DNA of 64,000 nucleotides from UBA8199 sp035358715 (GTDB lineage Bacteria; Verrucomicrobiota; Verrucomicrobiia; Limisphaerales; UBA8199), in NCBI GenBank assembly GCA_035358715.1, contig DAOPPX010000002.1, positions 1 through 64,000 on the forward strand, given 5' to 3'. Below, piece after piece: positions 48,713-58,144 of this stretch. How positions within the stretch are numbered: the stretch's first letter is position 1; each line of letters opens with the position of its first letter. The notes below the pieces were generated by a model that was given only the letters and a program-made list of their open reading frames with translations, did not search any database and was not told where the DNA came from. Position numbers and translations under genes: made by a program.

Positions 48713-49402
48713 ATGAACAAGAGGATCGTATTGATTACAGGAGCGACGCGCGGCCTGGGCCGGGCAATGGCAAATGAGTTTGTTCGGCAGGGGCATACCG
48801 TTCTGGGCTGCGGGCGTTCTCAAGAGGCAATCGAGCAGCTCTGCCACCATGCTGGACCGCCGCATGACTTCGCGGAGGTGGATGTCACATCGGACGAACA
48901 AGTGAGGGCATGGGCCGTCCGGTTGCTCGGCTCCTACGGGCCGCCCGACCTTGTGCTCAACAACGCCGGCGTCATCAATCGGAACGCCCGATTGTGGGAT
49001 GTGCCTGCGCAGGAGTTCGCGTGGGTGATGGACGTAAACATCAAGGGCATCGCCAATGTGATCCGCCACTTTGTGCCCGCCATGGTGCAGCGCAAGCGTG
49101 GTGTGATCGTGAACTTCAATTCCGGCTGGGGCCGGTCCGTGTCGGCCGACGTGGCGCCTTACTGTGCCAGCAAGTGGGCCGTCGAGGGGCTGACCCGCGC
49201 GTTCGCGCAAGAACTGCCTCGCGGCATGGCGGCGGTGGCCCTGAATCCGGGCATCATAAACACCGACATGCTCCAAACCTGCTTTGGCGGCTCAGCCTCG
49301 GGCTACCTGTCTCCAGCGGCATGGGCAACAAGCGCCGTGCCCTTCCTGCTGAACCTCGGCCCGCGCGATAACGGCCAATCGCTGACCGCGCCCGCCCCCT
49401 GA
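48713..49402 (+). CDS. Short-chain dehydrogenase/reductase
   Basis: A classical SDR of 229 residues. The NAD(P)-binding motif is TGATRGLGRA at the N-terminus, NNAG follows near residue 83, and the catalytic Tyr/Lys are in YCASKWAVEG, with Ser in the preceding NSGWGRS block. It reduces or oxidises a small alcohol or ketone; the substrate is not indicated by neighbours. The ATG at 48713 is used. Confidence 0.92.
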   Translation: MNKRIVLITGATRGLGRAMANEFVRQGHTVLGCGRSQEAIEQLCHHAGPPHDFAEVDVTSDEQVRAWAVRLLGSYGPPDLVLNNAGVINRNARLWDVPAQEFAWVMDVNIKGIANVIRHFVPAMVQRKRGVIVNFNSGWGRSVSADVAPYCASKWAVEGLTRAFAQELPRGMAAVALNPGIINTDMLQTCFGGSASGYLSPAAWATSAVPFLLNLGPRDNGQSLTAPAP

Positions 49403-49443
49403 AGCGCATTGACGCGCGTTGCCGCTTTCCGTACCGTTCCTGC

Positions 49444-49716
49444 ATGGCGAATGCGAAGAAAAAGAAGCCGCGGCGCAAGGCGCTCATGCTCGGCCTGGGC
49501 CTGGATTCCGATGGCCACAAGCGGCTCACCACCGGCCCCAACTTCATCCTGGCCGGCGGTTCGGAAGAGACCCACGATGTCATGACGGAGAAGGCGATCA
49601 AGATCAACGAGAAGCTCGCCGCCAAGGGCAAGCAACTGGAAGAGGTGACGCACGAGGAGTTCGATGAGATTGCCCACTCCGTCGGCCTCCATCGCCCGAG
49701 ACCCAGCCAGGACTAA
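49444..49716 (+). CDS. Small basic protein of unknown function
   Basis: A 90-residue protein beginning with a Lys-rich segment (MANAKKKKPRRKA). It is followed by GLGLDSDGHKRLTTGPNF and a predicted helical part (HDVMTEKAIKINEKLAAKG). I do not recognise the family. Base composition and codon use look like real coding sequence and the start spacing from the SDR is reasonable. There is no signal peptide or membrane segment. Confidence 0.6.
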   Translation: MANAKKKKPRRKALMLGLGLDSDGHKRLTTGPNFILAGGSEETHDVMTEKAIKINEKLAAKGKQLEEVTHEEFDEIAHSVGLHRPRPSQD

Positions 49717-49778
49717 CGATCGCCGCTCCCAGGGGTGCATCAATGTCAGGTGGGGACGCCTCGCCGATGCCTCCGTTC

Positions 49779-50449
49779 GTGCGCCTGAGATGGCGTAGAG
49801 ACAGAACGGTGAGAATCCGTTCCCCTGCGGCGAAGAGTCGTGAGGTATCGAACCGTAACTGCGTCGCCGCAAGGTGGGGTGGAGAGCAACGGAACGAGAA
49901 CGACCAGTCCGTAACACCGGGCTGCCGGGAGGCAGTCCACCGTGAACTCGAACGGAGTGTCTGGACCGAGCGCATGTTAAGGCGCCTCACGATAGGTGAG
50001 TCGGCAAACTGGGTCTGGTTCACGCGGGTGGACAAGATCTATGCGCCCGCCAATCTGCAAAGCGCCTTTGCGAAGGTGTAGCCCAAGGGCGGGAGCGCAG
50101 GGGCGGATGCCCAAACCGTGCGGCATTTCGCGCGGCACGCGGAGGTCGAACTGCAGTGACTGCACGAACAACCGCGGGAGGAGAAGTTTTGTCCGCAACC
50201 GGTTCGGCGGGCTTGGATAGCCAAGTCCGGCAGCAGAGAGAAGCGGTCGCTGGGCATTCCGGCGGTGCGCGGCCGCACGGTGCAGGAGGCGCTGTGGCGC
50301 GTGGACAGGTTGCTCAAGGCGGGTCACCACTGGGTGGTGGATGCCGACCTGAAAAGCAACTTGGACACCATTCCGCACCAACGGCTGTTGGCGCTGGTGA
50401 AACAGCGGGTGTGGCCGATGGGCGGGTGCTGGCGCTGGTGAAAGGCTAG
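49779..50449 (+). mobile_element. Decayed group II intron
   Basis: The 5' end begins GTGCGCC at 49779. Up to 49973 the sequence resembles domain I of bacterial group II introns with LtrA-type ORFs (GGTGAGAATCC, GTGGGGTGGAGAGCAACGG-like blocks, AGTGTCTGGACCGAGC just before the ORF). The element is cut off inside the reverse transcriptase; domains V and VI were not found. It is therefore a dead, truncated copy. Confidence 0.75.
49974..50449 (+). pseudogene. Group II intron reverse transcriptase/maturase remnant
   Basis: The frame from the ATG at 49974 carries the LtrA-type N-terminus (WFTRVDKIYAPANLQSAFAKV), then a stop at 50079. It continues in frame (PKGGSAGADAQTV), with a second stop at 50157, then RT0-RT2 (RRAWIAKSGSREKRSLGIPA, VVDADLKSNLDTIPHQR). 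About 30 residues are missing between VQEAL and WRVDRL. Near 50415 a frameshift leads to ADGRVLALVKG and the end. The catalytic YADD region is absent. It cannot encode an active enzyme. Confidence 0.88.
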
Positions 50450-50787
50450 TAAGGACATACCGACAATTTGTAGAACCTTATGGGTAGCCCTGAAGTGCTT
50501 GCATCATCCCACCAGTAGTTGGTCTCGGTCACCCAATTCGTGTACAGCGGCGTCCAGCAGCAGCACTGCTGGAGGTTAGTCGTGCCCCAGATTACGTGAG
50601 TGCTGCCAGGATTGCCCTCTATGGTCAACCGCGGCACCATGTTGGTAAGCCCCAGCGGCCACGGCCAAGGCCAGACCATTCTAATGTCCTTAATCCGGTC
50701 CGCTGCCAGCAGAGCCTGCGCCCAAGCCACAAGCGCGATGGTCACCAACAAGAGGAGCCAGCCGCGCCTCCAAAATCTCGTGGTCAT
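50446..50787 (-). CDS. Small secreted protein
   Basis: A 113-residue product from the ATG at 50787. An N-terminal signal peptide (WLLLLVTIALVAWAQALLA) precedes a mature part with many Trp and a Cys-Cys-Cys stretch (NLQQCCCWTPLYTNW). The pattern IEGNPGSTHVIWGTTNL resembles the short end domains found on verrucomicrobial secreted proteins. It follows the PEP-CTERM gene by 40 bp and is probably co-transcribed. Function unknown. Confidence 0.6.
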   Translation of the reverse strand: MTTRFWRRGWLLLLVTIALVAWAQALLAADRIKDIRMVWPWPWPLGLTNMVPRLTIEGNPGSTHVIWGTTNLQQCCCWTPLYTNWVTETNYWWDDASTSGLPIRFYKLSVCPY

Positions 50788-50827
50788 AACCTCCGCGGTT
50801 AGTGTGCGGCCAAACAGCCTTAGAGGC

Positions 50828-51526
50828 TCACTGCGTTCGCCGAGCAATTCTTCGAACCAGAACGAGACCCAGAAGGCCGAGGGCGGTAGCGGAAGGCTCA
50901 GGGATCGGGCCGATGTTGAAGAAGGCTGAGTCACTCGGCTCCCACGACGGTACGATGTCCCAATTGCCGCCGCCGAGGTAGGTGCTGGTGGCATAGCCCT
51001 GGGTGACCTCATCCAGCAGCGTGATTTGCTCCCCGACGTTAGGCAGGCGGCCCAAGACGTTAAGGAGAATATCCGCGCCGGTGCTGGCCAGGGGCGCTTC
51101 GTCGGCCAGTGAGAAGATTCCGTCGGGGCCGGAGTACTCTGGCGGTGAAGTGAGCCCCGGAGGTTCGGTCCAAACAGCACCATCGTGATTCAGAACCGTG
51201 CCGACAAACGTGTTTGTGAACAAGGATGGCGCATACAGCCGCGCCCCCGTGCCGGGCTCCAGCGTCAGGTTCACCGTCCAGGCGCCGGACTCGTACGTCG
51301 AGCCAGTGTCGAACGACAAAGTGCCCGGATTCCACAGCGACACGACAGTGCCCTCCGGTACCCCGTAAAAGATGGTGCCAAGTGTGTTGTCACCATAATC
51401 AAGCGGGTTTCCGAAAAGACTGTATCCCGGCAGAAAGGGGCAGTTAATATAGCCGACAGCGGCCTGAGCCAGATGTGTGATTCCGAGCATGAGAGAGAGG
51501 ATGCCAACACGAGTGATTGCTTTCAT
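50828..51526 (-). CDS. PEP-CTERM sorted exported protein
   Basis: A 232-residue exported protein: signal peptide (ILSLMLGITHLAQAA), a mature domain rich in Gly/Thr/Asn, and a C-terminal PEP-CTERM signal. That signal comprises PEPSA, a hydrophobic stretch LGLLGLVLV and basic RRIARR. Such proteins are processed by an exosortase and linked to extracellular polysaccharide; no exosortase gene is in this window. The mature domain is not recognised. Confidence 0.9.
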   Translation of the reverse strand: MKAITRVGILSLMLGITHLAQAAVGYINCPFLPGYSLFGNPLDYGDNTLGTIFYGVPEGTVVSLWNPGTLSFDTGSTYESGAWTVNLTLEPGTGARLYAPSLFTNTFVGTVLNHDGAVWTEPPGLTSPPEYSGPDGIFSLADEAPLASTGADILLNVLGRLPNVGEQITLLDEVTQGYATSTYLGGGNWDIVPSWEPSDSAFFNIGPIPEPSATALGLLGLVLVRRIARRTQ

Positions 51527-52048
51527 AACAGACAGTTACGTTCCATGTTGCTAATGGTTGTTCTGCCGTCATCCAAGGTGGACTTGGAATGATCGTCACT
51601 TACCAGAAACCTGCGCACGTGGCAGAACAAAATGCAGGAAATCGCAGATACGAATTGACTCGCTCACGAAGCCTCCAAGGCGCGGGGTTCTTTGGAGGTG
51701 GCCAAGCCTCAATTGCAGGCAGATCCAACGGCACCCCGACCGGATAGAGATCCGCTCGCTCAGTTGAGCGTAACTGGGTCCCGGTCGGTGTCGTCCCAGG
51801 GCCAAAACGGTTATGTCCCGGTGTGGCTCCCGTGGGGATCGCTGCCCATGAGAGCCACACCGGGGTGACACCGGCTCGACCGTAAGCTCTCACCGGCAAG
51901 AAGCGTTCGCCCATGAACCTGCTTCGTCTCGCCGCATATTCGAGGCAGCTCCAGCAATGGGTGGCACGCGCTCGAACCCACGCCGCGCCAAAATAGTGCT
52001 TGCTCAACCTGGCTGGCGCTGGTTCAATTCAAGTAGCAAAAGGGTATT
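51527..52048. other. Intergenic region with hairpin repeats
   Basis: 522 bp between divergent genes. A perfect 13-bp inverted repeat CCCGGTGTGGCTC (51817-51829)/GAGCCACACCGGG (51852-51864) with a 22-nt loop stands out, and there is a smaller CCTCCAA/TTGGAGG pair near 51670-51700. Open frames here lack any protein-like composition. Promoters for both flanking genes must lie here but were not identified. Confidence 0.55.
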
Positions 52049-55000
52049 ATGAACGAATCTGCCAAACCACCTCTGCGCCTCGGTTTTCTTCCAACCTCAG
52101 ACCAAGCTGGACGACGGCGGGCCAGCAGGCGGTTGGCTCGGCTAGCCCGCGCCTGTGAGCTCCGAGGGCTGGCATTGCGTGCGGGGGGTGATGTGTTTGG
52201 GGCAGCCTGGTTATGCACAATGCTGTTGGTTCAGGTGGAAACGACGGCTTGGGGGGCGCAGCGGCAGCGGCTGCGCGGGCATGTGCCGGCGGCGGTGAAG
52301 CGGGCGGAGGCATTGGAGCGGTTGCCGGCCACGAACCAGTTGGACCTGGCTATCGGCCTGCGCTTGCGCAACTCGGCAGCCCTGAACGAGCTGCTCGTGA
52401 AGATTTATGATCCGCTCTGCCCCGAGTATCGCCAATACCTGACCCCTGCAGAGTTCGCGGAGCGGTTTGGCCCGAGCCGCCAGGATTATGACGCGCTGAT
52501 TGCGTTTGCCAGAGCGCGCGGCCTGCGGGTGGCCGGCACCCACCCCAACCGCACCCTGCTGGATGTGCGCGGGACGGTGGCGGACATCGAGAGGGCGTTC
52601 CGCATCAAGCTGCATTCCTACCGGCACCCGACCGAAGGGCGGAGGTTCCATGCGCCGGATACGGAACCGTCGCTCGATCTGACAGTGCCGGTGCTGATGG
52701 TCAGCGGCCTGGACAATTTCTCAGTGCCCCGGCCTGCCGGTGGGCGTTGGAAGCCCCTCAGCAGCACTGTGGACGCGACGTCTGGTGCGAAGCCTGCGGT
52801 AGCTGGCTCCGGCCCGCGCGGGCTTCTCATGGGGCGGGATTTCCGGGCGGCATACGTGCCGGGGGTTGCCCTGGACGGCGCTGGTCAGGCGGTTGGCCTG
52901 TTGCAGTTGGATGGCTATTACACCAATGATGTGCTCGCGTACCAGAACCTGGCCGGGTTGCCGAACGTCCCCATCACCAACGTGCTGGTGGATGGCTTTA
53001 GCGGCCGGCCCGGCTCCGGGAACATCGAGGTTGCCCTGGACATTGAGATGGCGATGTCCATGGCGCCGGGCTTGTCCAGAATCATCGTCTATCAGGGCCG
53101 ACCGACCAGCAGCCCCTACACCGTCCTGAACCACATGGCCAATGACACCAATAGCCTGGGGCAGGTGGCGGCGCGGCAACTCAGCTCTTCCTGGATTTGG
53201 AACATACCTTCAACCGAGGCGCAGAACCAAGTGTTCCTCCAGTTTGCCGCGCAGGGGCAGTCGTTCTTTCAGGCTTCGGGGGATGATGGCGCCTATTGCG
53301 GAGCCGCCTGCCGCCCCTGGTCCCCAACGGAGAACCCCAATGTCACCGTAGTGGGCGGGACCTCGGTCACGACGAGCAGTCCGGGCGCAGCCTGGGTGTC
53401 GGAGGAGGTTTGGAGCTGGTTTCCCGGCGAGCCGGCGGCGAGCGGGGGCGGCTTTGGCACAAACTACGCCATCCCGGACTACCAACGAGGTATTGACATG
53501 ACCGGTAACGGAGGCTCGACCACCCTGCGCAATAGCCCCGACGTGGCCTGTGTTGCGGACGGGATTTGGGTCATTGCCAACAACGGCATGCAATTCGACG
53601 GGGCTGGCACGAGCGCGGCGGCGCCGTTGTGGGCCGGGTTTGCCGCGTTGGTCAACCAGCAAGCGGCGGCCAATGGGCAACCCAGCATCGGTTTCATCAA
53701 TCCCGCCATCTATGCCATCGGCAAGTCGTCAAGGTACGCCTCGGCTTTCCACGACACCACCACCGGCAACAACACCAATGCGTGCTGCGGTACCAACCGG
53801 TTCTTTGCCTGCCCCGGTTACGATCTCTGCACTGGCTGGGGTACGCCTGGCGGCAGCAACCTGATTGCCGCGCTTCTGGCGCCGCCGCCGGCGTTGCGCA
53901 TCACCCCCGCCCTGCCCTTGGTCTTTACGGGGCCGCTGGGGGGTCCCTTCCGGCCGGCCGTGCAGAGCATCCGCCTCACCAACGACAGCAACGCCCCGTT
54001 GAACTGGACCTTGGCCAATGCCACTCCCTGGCTCGAGGTTTCGTCGGTTGGTGGCACGCTCACCAATGGCGGCTCGGCGGCCACAGTCAGCGTCACGCTG
54101 ACTCCGGCGGCCAGCAGCCTCCCCCTCGGCAGTTACGCCGCTGCGCTGTGGTTTACGAATGTTAACCTCACCAACGCGAGTGATCGGATGGGCCAGAGCC
54201 GTGTGGTTAACCTGGACATCGTCGCGCCGCCCGTAATCACGGTGCAGCCCGCCAACCAGACCGTGCTGGAGGGGATGACGGCCGGCTTCAGTGTGGCCGT
54301 TGCCAATCACGCGTCGTTGTCCTGCCAGTGGCAATACGACAACGGGGTTTATGTGACCAACTTGAGCGATGGGGGCCGTATTTCCGGCGCCACGGCCAGC
54401 ACCCTCTTGATTGCCAATGCCGCGCCCACTGATGCCGGGGCTTACTCAGTCATCGTGAGCAACGCCGCCGGGGCCATCTCCAGCTCGCAGGCGTTCCTGG
54501 CGGTCTTCCCGTGGCGTCCGACCATCACCGCACAGCCGACTAGTCAAACTGTGATGGCCGGGCAGACGGTCACATTCACGGTGACCGCTGTCGGAGATCA
54601 GCCCCTCTTCTATCTCTGGCAGCGGAACGGCAACGCCTTGAGCGACGGCGGAAACATCTCCGGCGCGGCCTCGAGCGCCCTGACCATCCACAGCCCCTCG
54701 TTGGCCGATGCCGCCACTTACTCCGTGACCGTGGGCAACGCGGACGGTCTTGCGACCAGCTCCGGCGCCGTGCTGACAGTGATTCCCATCACTGCGCCGG
54801 CGACCACGCTGACCACCGTGTATTCGTTCACGGGCGGCGCCGACGGCGCGAACCCGAACGCGCTGGTGCGGGCGGCCAACGGCAGCTTTTACGGCACGGC
54901 CCAGTGCGGCGGCACAGATTTTGCCGGCACGGTGTTTCAACTCTCCCCCAGCGGTTCGGTCACGCCTCTTTACTCCTTCACCGGCGGCGACGATGGGGCG

Positions 55001-58000
55001 ACTCCTTGCGCCGCGCTGGCGCAAGGTCCGGATGGCAATTTCTACGGCACTACCTTCCAGGGCGGCACCTCGGACAACGGCACGGTCTTCCGCGTGACGC
55101 CCAGCGGCGTTCTGTCCAATTTGGTGTCGCTGAATATTACCAATGGCTCCTTCCCCTACTCCAGGCTGACGCTGGGGGCCGATTCCGACTTTTACGGCAC
55201 GACGTATCAGGGCGGAGTGGAAAGCATTATCAGAGTGTTTAATCAGGACTGGTATGTGAAGCCAGGCACGGTCTTCAGGGTTTCCGCTGACGGCACCTTC
55301 GACCGGCTTTACCCGTTCACTGATGGCCTCGATGGTGGCTTCCCCGCCGCAGGGCTCTGGCGCGGGGACGATGGGTATTTCTACGGCAGCACCTACAACG
55401 GCGGCGCCAACGGCTACGGCACTATCTTCCAGATCACCGCCAGTGGCGTGCTCAAAAGCCTGGCGTCCTTCAATCGCACCAACGGTGCTTTTCCTTTAGC
55501 CGAGCTGGTGCAGGATCCGGCCGGGGATTTCTACGGCACGACCTCCGCTGGCGGCGCCTGGGACCATGGCACAGTATTCCGCATGTCCCCTGCGGGTGTG
55601 ATCTATACGCTCTATTCGTTTGGCGGGGGCAGCGACGGGAGCTACCCGGCGGCTGCGCTGCTCCTGGCCCGTGACGGGAACTTCTACGGCTCTACCGCCT
55701 ACGGGGGCGATTATGGTTATGGCACGGTGTTCCGAATAACACCCGGTGGCATCCTCACGACCCTGGTCGCGTTCGATGACTTTGCCGGCGCCAATCCCCA
55801 GGCGGTATTGACCGAAGATGCCGACGGCAGTCTGCTGGGCACAACGCAGAACGGCGGCGAGGACGACGCGGGCGTCATCTTTAGGCTCAGCTTCAGCGGC
55901 CCGCCCCAAATCACGGCCCAGCCCTCCAGCCGGACGGTGTATGTGGGAGACGACGTCGTATTGAGCGTGGCGGTTTCAGGGGCTCCGGACTTCAGCTATC
56001 AATGGCAGAAGAACGGCAGCAACCTGCCTGGCTCGACCGAACGGGTCCTGGCCCTCACCGCAGTGACCGCCACGGACGTGGGCACTTACTTTGTGACAGT
56101 GAGCAACTCGGAAGGTTCAACCAACAGTTCGGGCGCCATACTGACGGTCTTGTCTTCCCCGCCGGTGATTACCATGGCGCCGACCAACTTGGCGCCGGCC
56201 GCCTGCACCACCGTCTCGTTCAATGCCGCCGCGGAGGGCAACAAGCCTTTGTCCTATCAGTGGCGGAAGAACGGGACCAACGTCCTCGATTCCTGCAACG
56301 TCTCCGGCGCAACGAACAAGACGCTGGTCATCAGCAACGTCACCGAAGCCGACAACGGGACCTACACCATCGTCGTTACCAATGACCTTGATTCGGCCAA
56401 CGCGAGCGCCACCCTGGTTCTCGTCCCCAAGACCGCGCCCTGCACCAGCCTGACCACGCGGCACTGGTTTACGGGTGGCGCGGATGGCCGATTGGCCAGT
56501 GGGCTGACACAGGGCACCAACGGCATTCTCTACGGGACAACCTATGCCGGTGGCACTTCGAATCTGGGCACAGTGTTCACTTTGGACACCAACGGCGCTT
56601 TTGCCACCCTGCTTTCGTTCACGGATGCCATTGGATCGGGTCCGACTGCCGCACCGGTGCAGGGGCCGGACGGCAGGTTCTACGGCACCACCACACGGGG
56701 CGGAGCGATCGGAGGCGGCACGGTCTACGCCGTGACCGCGGAAGGCATCCCCGCAACGCTTCACCCGTTTGCCGGCGATGCGGATGGCGCCTGGCCTTCC
56801 GGCCCGTTACTGCTGGGCGCCGACGGCAATTTCTACGGCACGACTGCCGCTGGCGGCTTGTCTGACTACGGAACCGTGTTCCGGATCACACCTGGCGGCG
56901 CCCTCACCAACCTGCACCGGTTCAACGGCGCGGACGGCAAGTTCCCGACCGGGGGCCTGGCGGTGGGGTGCGATGGCAGTTTCTACGGCCTGACATCTGA
57001 AGGGGGCGCGCATGAGAATGGCACCGTCTTCAGAGTCACCCCTGCCGGGGCACTCACTACGCTCTACTCATTTACCGGGGGCAACGATGGCTATGCGCCG
57101 GTCGGGGTGCTGGTGCGAGGCTCGGACTGCAATTTCTATGGTGCGACCAAATACAGCACCTGGAACGGCTTACCGTTTTACGGAACCGTCTTTAGGATCA
57201 CCCCGAATGGAGCGCTGAGCACCCTGCACACCTTCGGTGATTTCATCCTTAAGGATGGCTTGTACCCTTATGCCGGCCTGCTGCAGAGCAAGGATGGGAA
57301 CCTCTATGGCACCACTTACACCGACCGCCAGGGCGGCTATGGCACACTCTTCAGAATGGCCCCCGACGGCGGCGCGTTCAGCACGCTCGTTTATTTCGAT
57401 GGCTGCAACGACGGCGCCCAGCCTCGGGCCGAGCTGATGGAGGACACGGACGGCAATTTGTATGGCACCACCACCGCCGGCGGGCCGTGCCAGGCCGGCC
57501 AGGGCACCATCTTCCGCCTCAGCATTGGTTGCGCGCCTGCGATCACGGCCCAACCCGCAAGTCAGGCGGCCGTTGTCGGCGCCCAGGCGCAATTCAGCGT
57601 GGCGGTCACGGGCTCTCGCCCCTTCTCCTATCAGTGGCGGCGTAACGGGACCAACCTGCTTGATGGCGGCAATGTCTCCGGCTCGACCAATCGCACTCTC
57701 AGCCTCACCAGCGTCTCGTTGGCTGATGCGGGCACCTATACTGTCAGCGTGAGCAACTCGCTGGGCTCTGTGACCAGCGCCACGGCGCGTTTGACCGCTG
57801 TATATCCTCCGGCTTTCCTCTCGGTCGTGAGGTCGAATTGTACGCTTGTGCTCACCTATAGCACCATGCCCGGCCAAAGGTACCGGCTCCAGTGCCAGGC
57901 CGACGCCACCGGCACCAACTGGTCCTATCTTGGCAGCTCCATATTCCCGACCAGCAACTCGGTCACCGCCTATGACAACGTCTGCACCAACCTCCACCGC

Positions 58001-58036
58001 TTCTACCGCGTCGTGCTCTTCCCGCAAGCTCAGTAA
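52049..58036 (+). CDS. Giant sedolisin (S53) protease with Ig-like domains and two GloVer propellers
   Basis: An exported protein of 1,995 residues. After a hydrophobic segment (about 50-68) lie a pro-kumamolisin prodomain and an S53 catalytic domain. E327 and D331 (NIEVALDIE) and Ser522 (GTSAAAP) are present, with the calcium loop GYDLCTGWGTPGG. Then come two Ig-like domains (about 728-915), seven GloVer repeats (923-1285; pattern DGNFYGTT..GG..GTVFRITP), two Ig-like domains (1286-1465), seven more GloVer repeats (1469-1827), one Ig-like domain and an 80-residue end domain. Seven repeats per set suggests two seven-bladed beta-propellers. The protease should cut proteins at acidic pH outside the cell. 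AAAAGGG precedes the ATG; the first 50 residues are atypical for a signal peptide, so the true start may be later. Confidence 0.9.
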   Translation: MNESAKPPLRLGFLPTSDQAGRRRASRRLARLARACELRGLALRAGGDVFGAAWLCTMLLVQVETTAWGAQRQRLRGHVPAAVKRAEALERLPATNQLDLAIGLRLRNSAALNELLVKIYDPLCPEYRQYLTPAEFAERFGPSRQDYDALIAFARARGLRVAGTHPNRTLLDVRGTVADIERAFRIKLHSYRHPTEGRRFHAPDTEPSLDLTVPVLMVSGLDNFSVPRPAGGRWKPLSSTVDATSGAKPAVAGSGPRGLLMGRDFRAAYVPGVALDGAGQAVGLLQLDGYYTNDVLAYQNLAGLPNVPITNVLVDGFSGRPGSGNIEVALDIEMAMSMAPGLSRIIVYQGRPTSSPYTVLNHMANDTNSLGQVAARQLSSSWIWNIPSTEAQNQVFLQFAAQGQSFFQASGDDGAYCGAACRPWSPTENPNVTVVGGTSVTTSSPGAAWVSEEVWSWFPGEPAASGGGFGTNYAIPDYQRGIDMTGNGGSTTLRNSPDVACVADGIWVIANNGMQFDGAGTSAAAPLWAGFAALVNQQAAANGQPSIGFINPAIYAIGKSSRYASAFHDTTTGNNTNACCGTNRFFACPGYDLCTGWGTPGGSNLIAALLAPPPALRITPALPLVFTGPLGGPFRPAVQSIRLTNDSNAPLNWTLANATPWLEVSSVGGTLTNGGSAATVSVTLTPAASSLPLGSYAAALWFTNVNLTNASDRMGQSRVVNLDIVAPPVITVQPANQTVLEGMTAGFSVAVANHASLSCQWQYDNGVYVTNLSDGGRISGATASTLLIANAAPTDAGAYSVIVSNAAGAISSSQAFLAVFPWRPTITAQPTSQTVMAGQTVTFTVTAVGDQPLFYLWQRNGNALSDGGNISGAASSALTIHSPSLADAATYSVTVGNADGLATSSGAVLTVIPITAPATTLTTVYSFTGGADGANPNALVRAANGSFYGTAQCGGTDFAGTVFQLSPSGSVTPLYSFTGGDDGATPCAALAQGPDGNFYGTTFQGGTSDNGTVFRVTPSGVLSNLVSLNITNGSFPYSRLTLGADSDFYGTTYQGGVESIIRVFNQDWYVKPGTVFRVSADGTFDRLYPFTDGLDGGFPAAGLWRGDDGYFYGSTYNGGANGYGTIFQITASGVLKSLASFNRTNGAFPLAELVQDPAGDFYGTTSAGGAWDHGTVFRMSPAGVIYTLYSFGGGSDGSYPAAALLLARDGNFYGSTAYGGDYGYGTVFRITPGGILTTLVAFDDFAGANPQAVLTEDADGSLLGTTQNGGEDDAGVIFRLSFSGPPQITAQPSSRTVYVGDDVVLSVAVSGAPDFSYQWQKNGSNLPGSTERVLALTAVTATDVGTYFVTVSNSEGSTNSSGAILTVLSSPPVITMAPTNLAPAACTTVSFNAAAEGNKPLSYQWRKNGTNVLDSCNVSGATNKTLVISNVTEADNGTYTIVVTNDLDSANASATLVLVPKTAPCTSLTTRHWFTGGADGRLASGLTQGTNGILYGTTYAGGTSNLGTVFTLDTNGAFATLLSFTDAIGSGPTAAPVQGPDGRFYGTTTRGGAIGGGTVYAVTAEGIPATLHPFAGDADGAWPSGPLLLGADGNFYGTTAAGGLSDYGTVFRITPGGALTNLHRFNGADGKFPTGGLAVGCDGSFYGLTSEGGAHENGTVFRVTPAGALTTLYSFTGGNDGYAPVGVLVRGSDCNFYGATKYSTWNGLPFYGTVFRITPNGALSTLHTFGDFILKDGLYPYAGLLQSKDGNLYGTTYTDRQGGYGTLFRMAPDGGAFSTLVYFDGCNDGAQPRAELMEDTDGNLYGTTTAGGPCQAGQGTIFRLSIGCAPAITAQPASQAAVVGAQAQFSVAVTGSRPFSYQWRRNGTNLLDGGNVSGSTNRTLSLTSVSLADAGTYTVSVSNSLGSVTSATARLTAVYPPAFLSVVRSNCTLVLTYSTMPGQRYRLQCQADATGTNWSYLGSSIFPTSNSVTAYDNVCTNLHRFYRVVLFPQAQ

Positions 58037-58144
58037 ACCCGCACCTGCAAATAGCAGTTTACAGAGTGATCTGCGAGGCGCTCAGAGGCGGGGAGAAACA
58101 GAAACCCGAGCTCAGGCACCTGCCGCCCGGCGACGGGCGAGGGA

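Noticed and set aside
51600..52007. 135-codon - strand frame before the sedolisin gene
   Set aside because: It reads through a perfect 13-bp hairpin and has no family resemblance, signal peptide or ribosome-binding site.
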